A stretch of DNA of 64,000 nt from Tridacna crocea (Eukaryota > Mollusca > Bivalvia > Cardiida > Cardiidae), in assembly GCA_943736015.1 (NCBI GenBank), contig OX031070.1, forward strand, positions 21,783,673-21,847,672. The letters run 5' to 3'. Position 1 is the stretch's first letter. Every line of letters starts with the position of its first letter. Made by a program: the position numbers and the translations under genes. The notes beneath the pieces were generated by a model, which saw nothing but the letters and a program-made list of their open reading frames with translations, searched no databases and was not told the DNA's origin. Shown one piece after another: positions 56,070 to 64,000 of this stretch.

Positions 56070-59000
56070 GTGAATATTGAAGCGCACTTAGTGTCCATAC
56101 AGTCGGACATAACCTAAATGACTAATTTTGTATAGAAATAAAAAACCAGAACACCATGTCAGTAACCTACGTTACAATTATATTAAAGTTTTTATTTCAT
56201 TTTAGGTTTATTTGATATGATTATCAAAATATCTTATAAATTTCTAGGCAGTTGTTGATACTGATATAATTTCTAAGGGGAAACCTGGCTGTTGCAGCCA
56301 ATGCAGGTTTTAACCCTTTACTCCACAGATACTCATTTCTACACATTGCTTGTAGGAGCCTTCGGAAAACATTGTGGCAAAAGGTGAAATTGCTCGTGAC
56401 GAGCAATTTCACCTTTTGTTACAATGTTTTCTATGCTATCAAAAGGTGTCATATATACATAAGAAATGGCTTTATCCTTGCTTTTATTTAGGGTCAATTA
56501 GAGATACCATAGAAATGCCTCATGGGGTAAAGGGTTAAACTGGAGCAAAGGGCATTGCACAGGTGCTCAACTGCTAGAATACCTATCATTAATCCAATAT
56601 TCAGTGCATATGTATATTATTTTCAATTTGCCATATTACACAATGAAATGTTTTTTGATACAGGATGGAAATAATCTCATCATCAAGTTGTGTTCAACAA
56701 TACCATTACATGAAGACCGATTGGTTGTAAAGTTTTCTCAAGTGGTGAACAACTGGAGAAGAAAACAAATGGTAAAACTTTCTTTAACATCTTAAACTCT
56801 TAACAGAGCTCCAGATAGACCAGGCAAAGATTGATCTCACCGAGAAGATTCTAACGAGTACCCACAACATATCATTTTGAAGTGAAATAATGGATATATC
56901 AAAGCATTGACGATTGTGGAAACATCAAGTGACTGGCATGTGGCTAATGACTTTTAAATTCCATAACAGAACAAACATGTAATTTTTTTCAGGGTGTCTT
57001 CTTCAGATGCTATAATGTTTGAAGCTTCATCTCTGTATTTCCGGTATGTAAATGAACGAGTTGCTATTTCTTAAAATAGACCATGTTTCTCATCGGTCTT
57101 GACCTGGGCCATAGTAAATCCCTAATTTCTCTTGTTGGATGGTTTTGGATTACCAGGATTTATGAATGAAAATTAGAACTTAGAAGGCTTTTGGAGTATA
57201 AAGATAATCTTACTGTATTTTTGTAATTTTTTGTTCTTTTATAACCAATTTAAAAAAAGAAAAAAAAAACTTGTCATGTGTTATTGTTCAAACTGGAACC
57301 TATTTTATTCACAATGTTATGTATGGGAAAGTGGCTTTGGTGTTTTTCAGCAAATTTGCAGCAATATTTTAAAAAGTGGTCTGTATAAAGGAAAAACAGT
57401 TACCTGCATGTAGTAATGATTAAAGCCTTAACAGTTCCAAGTTTTAACTCAACGAGAAACAGCTTTTGCAAAAAGCTTGAGGAAAAGGAATAACTGCTTG
57501 TGAATAGAATTTTTTCCTTTTCTCACAATGCTTTCTACCTCTTCTGAAAGAAATTCCATCATTTTAGCCACACGTAATTTATTGTCAACAAATGCTTTCA
57601 ATCTGGAAAAGTCTTAAACTTTTTCCTATGGTAAAGTATGAGTTACTGACTTATTAACCCTTTACCAAATAATCCCTTGTTTTTATGACCCTCAAGTGAA
57701 AGCCCTTTGAAAACATTGCGGGAAAAGGAGAAAATGCTGGTAACCAGCATTTTCTCCTTTTCCTACAATGTTTACAACTCTTCTAAAGTCAAGTTTCAAG
57801 TTTTGAGTCATGTTTATTTTGTTTGTCTGCAAAAGCTTTTAATTTGGACAAGGATAACATTTTATTCTTTGGTAAAGAGTAAAGGCTTTCCTCCCCTGAA
57901 GCTTCAGGTCAACATGACACAATTTTTGTTGTTGTTAGGTTATGGAAAATTTATCATTATTCAATAATTCCATACATTTTTAACCACTCAGAATTTCTTC
58001 AAATGTCTGTCTACTAAGAATTTCTTCAAATGTCTATCTAAAAAAATTTTGTTCATACCTTTTTTTACTTTTTTTATAAAGGGAGGTTATAATATTAATC
58101 TCCCTTAGAAGTAAGGATATAGTGATTTTAGAACTAAAAATGATAATTTCATGAATGCAAAAAATCCCAAAGTGGCTCGGTTAAGATGCTACAACAGAGA
58201 TGATTTTTTCATGATGTCATATTTTCCAGAGTAAATTTACAGAGGAAAAAAGATGTTGTGCTTCAGGGTTGGAACACCTTAAGATAAGAGATTCTGTGCT
58301 TTCTGATTGTAGTCCACAGAGTCCACAACAGCATGTAAAATTGACATGCATTTTAAGTTTTGAAACAGAAGTTTTTAATACATATTTTTCCAGTTAGTGC
58401 TTACAGAACAATGTATACAGATCATCACAGACTATTTGATTAAAGCAGTGCAGAGATGTCAGTCTTGGGCCATACCAGACCTACTGAGGACGCTTGGGGC
58501 CATTGTGTATGAAAACTGTGACAGAGTCCTTATGGTAAGGGCCAAAGAACATTCTCTTTAGTGTATTTTAGCTCGGCTGTTTTCAAAGAAAGCGTCAAAA
58601 ATATTGTCATAGCCTAGTCTTCCTGAAAAGCTGATGTTTCTGTCATAACTGAGAGCATTTATTTCAAACTCGGGCTAGTTCTAGTTAACCAAAAGGAACC
58701 ACTTTTGATTTTGACCAGGCAAAAAATCTGCCTAGCATTTTTTTCCCCTAGCTATACAAATTTTAATTCCTGACAATCCTTCTTAAACAAATAAACTGCA
58801 GAGCAAGCTTGATTATCACAAAAACATGGATCACACATCTTTTTTTTTTTTTTTCTTGATATAATTCTTTACCGCACAATTACGATTCTTAATGACCTTG
58901 AGAAGGAAAGCTTTAGAAAACATAGTGGGAAAAGGAGAAAATGCTGGTAACCAGTATTTTCTCTTTTTCCCACATTGTTTTCTGCCCTTCCAAAATCAAA

Positions 59001-62000
59001 ATTCCAAAATTAAAATTCAATTTTTGAGTCATATTTATTTTGTCATCTGCAAGTGCTTTCAACTTGGACTTGTCCGAAATTTTATCATTTGATAATTTTT
59101 CTGTTAACTTTTTCAGTTCTATGATCAGCTCCTTGGAAGACAGGGTGTTCTGATACAACTTGTTAATGATAGTGTTACTGATACAGAAGCTTTGAAAGAG
59201 GCAGTGATGTGCATAGAGAGCTTGACAATGAAGTAAGCTGCTTAATATTACTTTTTTCTTTTTCTCCTTTTCAGTCACTTTAACTCTTTACTGAACAACA
59301 AAATTTAAGACTAGTTCAAAGTGAGAGCATTTGTAGACAACAAAATAAATTTGAATCAAAAACTGAAATTGGATTCGGGAAGGAAAGAAAACATGATGGG
59401 AAAAGGAGAAAATGATGGTTACCAGCATTTTCTCCTTTTCCCATCATGTTTTCAAAAGGCTTCTTCCTCAGGACCGTTAAGAGGTGTCATTGTGTAGTAA
59501 AGCTTTAACCATTTCAAAAACAGTCTCATGTTGTAACCCTGCATTACACAATCCTAAGTGTTAACAACCCTGCCCTGACAGGGTAGGGTATGTGACTCAT
59601 GAACTTTTGGTTGTGTGTTCTATACCTGGTTGTGGCAAACTTTCTTTTTGGCCATTTTTTGCCCTTTACCTCTGATGCAAGTGAGAAAAAAGCAGTCAGT
59701 TGCATGGAAAGAAAGTTGTGTCAGTACTAGTGTGATAAAGCCAGGAAACACATAGATAAATCCAGTGGCTGCCATTATTTGACCTAAGTTGTTAAAATAA
59801 CCCTTTACCAGATGACAAAATTCTAGCCTTGTCCAAATTAAATGCATTTGCAGATGTGTATTTCATATGTGGCTCAAATGGTGCAAATTTTCTTTGATAG
59901 GGCAGAAAAAATTGTGGGAAAAGGAGAAAATGCTGGTTACCAGCATTTTCTTCTTTTCCCACAATGTTTTCAAAAGGCTTCTTTCCCAGGGGCCTCACAA
60001 GGCGGCATTGTGCGGTAAAGGGTTAACTCTAATACAAATAAATTAGTTTTCTGTAAAACAGTGTGGGCAGCAGAGCTGGTGACTAGCATTTTTTCTCCTT
60101 TTCCCTCCAACTTTTCAAAGAACATACCATTATTTTAGTCTCATCAAAATTTTTATGTCTTGCTAAATGGTTAATGACATACATTCAATTGTCTTCTTAT
60201 CTATCTCTGTTGTGAAATTTTTTACTTCATGTGATTTTGAGTTCCTTTAGCTGTCAGTTTTTGCTAAAATCAAGTGACAAAAAGGAGAGCTCATATTTTG
60301 TAATTCCATCATTTGGCTGATTTTTTTTTTTACTCTTGGATTATCAACATTTTGTTTAGGTTGGTCATCCATACATATATTTTTACCAGGAGTTTAAAAA
60401 AAATTGTGTGTTACAAATTAATCTTTTGCTCTATTAGCTTTTCATTGAATTTGAAAAAAATATTGGGAGTAAGGCAATAATTGAAGGTTTTAGGACACAC
60501 AAAGTTCTGAATTAAGTATGCATTAGTTACATGTAAATCTGATGGCATTCTTGTAAAATAATGATTATCAGCATAGATTAATATTTTAAGTGATATTAAT
60601 TTGGAAGCATTGTGGCAAAAGGAGGAATTCATGGTGAAAACTATTCATTTCATTATGTTTTCAAAAAATTTCTGATAGACAAAAAAGTCATTTGCAAGAG
60701 TTAATGGGTATATGGTGTACAAAACAACCTAAGATCTACTGAACCTGAAAAAGAAAACTACTTTAGACAATGTGAGAAATGCAAAAATTGCTGGGTTTTT
60801 CCTGGTTTGAAAGACAGATCCATTCATTTTTACCACTTCTATTTTTATTGTCTGTACAAGATTTTAACCACTTCTGTTTTTATTGTCTGCCAATGCTTTC
60901 TGATTTGAAAAGTCTAAATTTTTTTCATTTAATAATTTATATACAGTTAATCCTGTATTTCAGACCAAGTGGTGGGGATTACATATCTACAGAGTATTTA
61001 GAAATTTGTTTCAACATGTTTTGCATGCTACTGCATAGAATTCCAACCACAAAACTGGACCAACATACTCAGAGTAAGGTATGTGAGCATTGAATCTTTT
61101 AGTATGCTGAAAATGTCAATGGAAAACAATTTAAATTATTGCTTTATCAGAAAGCAGACTTTTTGACTTTCTGAATTGATATTGAATGGATTTTCGTGTG
61201 ATAAATGAGAACTGATAGGGTTTGTTTTTAGAGATATGTAGAAATTATTACCGGAGTGTTACTGTGACACAATCAAGGTCACAGGGGTTCAAAGGTCACA
61301 CGTACTGGAATCATGTCAGCCCGCTATTTCTTGAACCCCTTGGTCTAATTTTAAGAATGTTTCTCAAATGTGTCCATTTTGATAACATAATTTACTTAGA
61401 AGGGAGGCTACACATTCAAGGTCAAAGTCATAGCAAGAGGTTGTGAAGCTTTTTGTGAAAATATGTGGTTCTTAGGAAAGGCAAACACCTTGTGATGAGT
61501 CTTTTTATTACAGATATTTTCTATGTTCATTAATCATTTAAATGATAAGACTGGGCTACTAGAAGATTGGAAATTCGTTTCAGTAAGTTGGGTCTATCTT
61601 CATCCAGTTCAAGAATATTTTTCTGTAAGCTGACAATATGCATATTTTCACTTTTTACAGGTCCTTATAAGCTGTCTTCGTGGGATTCAGAACATCTTAC
61701 AAGTGACAAAAGTTATGCCCCTTGACAAACTGGGTCTCCTTCTAGCAGCTGTTAGGGTAAAGATGAGATTAATATATACAGTTCTGATAAAAGCCCAAGT
61801 CATCACATAATTATGGATCCATAATAGCCACTTGTTAACCCTTTACTCCATAGATACTCATTTCTATGCTTTGCTTGTAGGAGCCTTTGGAAAACATTGT
61901 GGCAAAAGGTGAAATTGCTCGTCACAAGCAATTTCACCTTTTGCCACAATGTTTTCTACACTGTTAAAAGGTGTCATATTCACATAAGAAATGGCTTCAT

Positions 62001-63479
62001 CCTCGCTGTTATTTAGGGTCAATTAGAGATACCATAGAATACCATATGGGGTAAAGGGTTAAAATAAACGATGTAATACTGAGGTAGACTTGTCCTTTGA
62101 CAAACAGAAAATTGACCAGTAGGGAAAAGTGTCAGCCTGCACAGGCTGAGGTGAGTGGATACTTCTTGCATATGCTTTAACTCATTACCTCTAGACAATA
62201 TTTCAGGCTTGTCCAAATTGAAAGCATTTGCAGACAACAAAGTAAAAGTGACTGAAAATTTTAAATTTGTTTTGTGAAGGGTAGGAAACATCATGGGAAA
62301 AGGAGAAAATGCTGCTTACCAGCATTTTTTCCTTTTCCCACGTTGTTTTCTAAAGGCTTCTTTCTCAGGGTCGTCAAAAGTAGGGATTGTGTGGTAATGG
62401 GTTAAGCCCCCCTTTTCACAGAGCATGGTTCAATATATTTTATTTTTATGGCACTCATGCACTGAAATTTATAATGTTTTCTCTAGAAATACATATAATG
62501 CCAACTGTTTCTGTATATTACAGGCATACATGTTCTTTGGACTGTACAGCCAGCCTCTAGACATACCAGACAGTTTATATCCGTCTCCTCTAACCAAACA
62601 TGAACTTCCAGTACTGGGTAAAATGTCTGAAACCCCAACACCCACAAAGGACAATACTGAAAGAGATGGTAAATAAGGATACTCATTACTTTTTTAACTC
62701 TTACCACTTAATCTAGAGTTTTAACAACCCTAAGGGAGAAGCCTTTTGAAAACATTGTGGAAAAAGGAGAAAATGCTGTTACCAGCATTTTCTCCTTTTT
62801 CCACTATGTTTTCTATTCTTCCAAAGGTAAATTTCTCTTTATAAGTGATAATTATTTTTTTGGCTGCAAAAGCTTTTGATTTAGACAAATCTGACTTTTT
62901 TTTTGCTTTTTTGTCAAGAATGAATGATCATGGATAATCATATATTTAGCAGCCAGTGTGACTGGCATTAGATTTTGCTCTATATTGAGTGGAACCAATG
63001 AGGTTGTTAAAGTCTTATTTTTGGAATCCTTTGGGTTCTTCTTGTTATTTATGGTCAAATGTGTAATCTACTAGCTTTTGTCATACTATGCTCTTGTGGC
63101 AGCCTGTTGACTGTATAACAATTTATATGTCCCTCTCCTATATTGGATTATCAAAGTTTTGCTTTATATATGATAAGGTCAAAAGAAAATCAAAAGGAAA
63201 ACTAGAAAGAAAAATGAAAAATCCAAAGGAGCACAGTCAAGATCTGAAGAAGATTCTAGTCATACAACAGAACACACATCAGACACTCAGCCAGTCTCTG
63301 CCATATCCAGGACAGCAGAGCTTGACAAGGAGATGGGTGTTTACTCCCAGACCTGGGCGGGTATCAGTAGTTCAGACTCAGAGTGGTCAGATACAGAGGG
63401 AGGTCAAGTGTCAAGGGCAAGGTCAAGCTGTACGAAGGTCAGGCAGTGTGCCCTCAGCTGCTTCTACTGGATAGTTAAG
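55899..63479 (+). CDS. HEATR6: HEAT repeat-containing protein 6, N-terminal part (exons 1-8)
   Basis: Eight exons (55899-56069, 56664-56771, 58394-58534, 59117-59232, 60964-61078, 61661-61756, 62524-62668, 63178-63479) splice in phase to 398 codons. The translation follows vertebrate HEATR6 in order, as I remember it: an N-terminal helical region, an EQ ... W ... LL.ALGAIVY repeat, a region with LRGIQNIL ... LGLLLAAVR, MFFGL ... LYPSPL, a lysine-rich linker, and SSSDSEWSDTEGG followed by KVRQCALSCF, where the family's conserved DUF4042 region begins. The human protein is about 1180 residues, so two thirds lie past 64000. The start is the first in-frame ATG after a TAG at 55842, in a good context (gccATGg). 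The family consists of helical HEAT-repeat scaffolds whose biochemical role is poorly known. Nothing else in the window suggests a partner gene. Confidence 0.92.
56070..56663 (+). other. HEATR6 intron 1
   Basis: GT at 56070, AG at 56662-56663. It contains a complete A2-type family A MITE (56310-56538). Confidence 0.85.
56310..56538. mobile_element. Family A MITE, A2 type, HEATR6 intron 1
   Basis: TTAACCCTTTACTCCACAG ... catggggtaaagggTTAA. The left stem arm is exact; the right arm has two changes (ttttgttaca). Confidence 0.85.
56664..56771 (+). CDS. HEATR6: HEATR6 exon 2
   Basis: 36 codons, DGNNLIIKLCS to WRRKQM, between CAG and GTAAAA, phase 0 at both ends. It corresponds to the LLVQACRLVPLNQ ... 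VSQLIHHLL helix pair of vertebrate HEATR6. Confidence 0.9.
56812..56905. mobile_element. Family G fragment, HEATR6 intron 2
   Basis: agagctccagatagac ... gattgatctcaccgagaaga ttctaacgagtacccaca; only part of the family G hairpin remains. Confidence 0.5.
56922..57245 (-). mobile_element. Family H fragment, reversed, HEATR6 intron 2
   Basis: Read on the minus strand it contains ctcgttcatttacata, tctgaagaagacaccct, attacatgtttgtt and catgccagtcacttg in the same order as 28828-28980, then the first half of the element upstream. The TTAAAGGTGG end is decayed. Confidence 0.65.
57428..57650. mobile_element. Family A MITE, decayed, HEATR6 intron 2
   Basis: TTAACAGTTCC ... gaggaaaaggaataactgct ... 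aatttattgtcaacaaatgc tttcaatctgg ... tatggtaaagtatgagTTA. Confidence 0.65.
57654..57893. mobile_element. Family A MITE, HEATR6 intron 2
   Basis: Almost intact and adjacent to the previous copy in the same orientation. TTAACCCTTTACCAAATAAT ... ctttggtaaagagtaaa, with a near-perfect ctggtaaccag stem. Confidence 0.85.
58394..58534 (+). CDS. HEATR6: HEATR6 exon 3
   Basis: 47 codons, LVLTEQCIQIITDYL to YENCDRVLM, between ttccag and GTAAGG, phase 0. The vertebrate counterpart has VDEQ ... IHQCSSWTHREVLQAL.LVY, so this is the most recognisable N-terminal HEAT unit. Confidence 0.95.
58862..59096. mobile_element. Family A MITE, HEATR6 intron 3
   Basis: tctttaccgcacaattacga ... gtgctttcaacttggacttg tccg ... 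catttgataa. It ends 20 bases before the exon 4 acceptor, and its right arm may replace the usual pyrimidine-rich intron end. Orientation is the same as 57654. Confidence 0.8.
59117..59232 (+). CDS. HEATR6: HEATR6 exon 4
   Basis: 116 bases: FYDQLLGRQGVLIQLVND to CIESLTM, then AA of a split codon, between tttcag and GTAAGC. It matches YLPELLGNTGLLMKLSDL ... MANL in vertebrates. It is flanked closely by two family A MITEs in opposite orientation. Confidence 0.93.
59280..59508. mobile_element. Family A MITE, reversed, HEATR6 intron 4
   Basis: TTAACTCTTTACTGAACAAC ... gtgtagtaaagctTTAA. The stem reads catgatggg ... cccatcatg: both arms changed together from the usual cattgtggg ... cccacaatg. Confidence 0.85.
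59577..59790. mobile_element. Probable SINE remnants, HEATR6 intron 4
   Basis: 59582-59640 resembles a tRNA-SINE head (gggtatgtgactcatgaact tttggttgtgtgttc). 59720-59780 read on the minus strand (taatggcagccactggattt atctatgtg) resembles the 3' core seen at 45940. The two parts are in opposite orientation. Confidence 0.4.
59797..60026. mobile_element. Family A MITE, reversed, HEATR6 intron 4
   Basis: ataaccctttaccagatgac ... gtgcggtaaagggTTAA; stem gggaaaaggagaaaatgctg gttaccagc. Confidence 0.85.
60057..60950. mobile_element. Decayed family A traces, HEATR6 intron 4
   Basis: Three weak copies: 60057-60173 (agcattttttctccttttcc), 60602-60710 (ggaagcattgtggcaaaagg) and 60730-60950 (attgtctgccaatgctttct gatttg). 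Limits are approximate. Confidence 0.45.
60964..61078 (+). CDS. HEATR6: HEATR6 exon 5
   Basis: 115 bases; the first base completes the lysine codon begun in exon 4 (AA+A). Then PSGGDYISTEYLEICFNMF to LDQHTQSK, ending before GTATGT. The vertebrate counterpart has ... PYQNVCFQAFLTILQ. Confidence 0.9.
61079..61660 (+). other. HEATR6 intron 5
   Basis: The only complete HEATR6 intron here in which I find no MITE. It ends with a good tract and acceptor (cactttttacag). Confidence 0.8.
61661..61756 (+). CDS. HEATR6: HEATR6 exon 6
   Basis: 32 codons, VLISCLRGIQNIL to DKLGLLLAAVR, phase 0, between tttacag and GTAAAG. It matches ALKGIQSLL ... LGALLAVLK of vertebrate HEATR6. Confidence 0.95.
61835..62062. 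mobile_element. Family A MITE, A2 type, HEATR6 intron 6
   Basis: TTAACCCTTTACTCCATAG ... tatggggtaaagggTTAA. The stem is perfect except one A in the loop-side of the right arm (tcgtcacaagc). Confidence 0.85.
62177..62405. mobile_element. Family A MITE, reversed, HEATR6 intron 6
   Basis: TTAACTCATTACCTCTAGAC ... gtgtggtaatgggTTAA; stem with asymmetric changes (catcatggg ... cccacgttg). Confidence 0.85.
62524..62668 (+). CDS. HEATR6: HEATR6 exon 7
   Basis: 145 bases: AYMFFGLYSQPLDIPDSLYP to DNTERD plus one G of a split codon, before GTAAAT. MFFGL ... LYPSPL matches the FMFHGL ... LYPTPL block of the family. Confidence 0.95.
62694..62915. mobile_element. Family A MITE, HEATR6 intron 7
   Basis: Begins 25 bases after the exon 7 donor: TTAACTCTTACCACTTAATC ... 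ggctgcaaaagcttttgatt tagac. The stem lacks one base pair in the loop (tgctgttaccagca). Confidence 0.8.
63178..63479 (+). CDS. HEATR6: HEATR6 exon 8
   Basis: 302 bases; GT completes the glycine codon left by exon 7. The frame then gives a basic linker (QKKIKRKTRKKNEKSKG), an acidic/serine part, SSSDSEWSDTEGG, and KVRQCALSCFYWIVK before GTAAAG. The last motif starts the conserved DUF4042 region. The acceptor (tatatatgataag) lacks a strong pyrimidine tract. A longer open frame in a different phase crosses this exon but does not match the family. Confidence 0.9.
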
Positions 63480-64000
63480 GTAAAGCAATAAAATGGCATA
63501 TATTGCCTCAAATCAAAAAGATAAAAGTCAGCCACTGTTTCTTTTCTGATTTCACTATCACTGTAATTTGTGTAATTTGAGTTTTTTGTTTCATAGAAAT
63601 GCCACTTTCAACATTATTTCAGCTTTGTTAGAATGAACTACTCCTCCTCAGTATACCTATTTATGCATTCCTAAAGTTGCTTCATCCAGTAATATGCACA
63701 ACACTCTTTACTTGTCTGTGGCTGCTTTCCCTCATGCAGAAAGTGAAAAATAATTGCAGAAGTGAATCCAATTCTTGCATAAGACATGAAAAAGAAATGG
63801 AATATTAATTCTAACCACACAATCCCAACTTTTAACGACCCTATGAATGAAGCCTATAGAAAACATGTTTGGAAAGGTGGAAAATGCTGAAAATGTTCTC
63901 CTTTTCCAACAATATTTTACACCCTGTCAAAGTCAGAAATCATCATATTAACAAGATTTAATTTGTTTTCTGCAGATACTTTGAATTTGGTCCAGTTCAA
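63480..64000 (+). other. HEATR6 intron 8, incomplete
   Basis: Starts GTAAAG and runs off the window. It includes a family A MITE from 63808. Confidence 0.8.
63808..64000. mobile_element. Family A MITE, diverged, cut by the window end
   Basis: tctaaccacacaatcccaac ttttaacgaccct ... tctgcagatactttgaattt ggtcca; hairpin decayed. The right end is outside. Confidence 0.7.

Overview
The window looks like intergenic and intronic DNA from a metazoan nuclear genome, most probably a bivalve mollusc. It is AT-rich and has no long bacterial-style ORFs. It carries tRNA-derived SINEs, one broken non-LTR retroelement, microsatellites, two minisatellites and a very high density of short hairpin-forming DNA elements (MITEs). 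The bivalve assignment is an inference from the style of the repeats and was not checked against a database. No operon, CRISPR array, rRNA or intact tRNA gene was found.

The only host gene I can support is at the right end on the + strand. It is the first part of HEATR6 (HEAT repeat-containing protein 6), with eight coding exons from 55899 to 63479 and the rest beyond the window. All eight exons join in phase with GT/AG borders and give 398 codons that align in order with the N-terminal third of vertebrate HEATR6. Seven of its eight introns contain family A hairpin MITEs or their debris; only intron 5 is clear of them.

Positions 1-55500 hold no convincing host gene. By region: 474-2261 is a ~500-bp-arm inverted repeat; 8526-10490 is a second inverted duplication; 12737-13930 is a minus-strand LINE 3' fragment; 16690-17246 is a TIR element; 20640-21326, 22043-23284, 29360-30012, 32440-33440, 34260-34774 and 38181-39429 are MITE clusters; 39880-42500 is a 40-bp-period minisatellite; 51241-51688 is a pair of hairpin MITEs; 51915-52945 is a 34-bp-period minisatellite with a truncated MITE inside.

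I named the MITE families A to H for reference. A: TTAA-bounded ~225 bp, about 40 copies or fragments, with sub-types A2 and A3. B: hairpin with a longer ~300-bp left part. C: TTAA-bounded ~205 bp with a ~60-bp hairpin. D: ~265 bp, two hairpins, 20-bp terminal repeats. E: ~75-bp hairpin. F: ~185-bp palindrome. G: ~180 bp. H: ~540 bp with TTAAAGGTGG ends.

The observation I rate highest is that the two hairpin arms of individual copies change together (symmetric private substitutions in families A, C and D). The second is that HEATR6 exon 4 is tightly flanked by two family A copies in opposite orientation.
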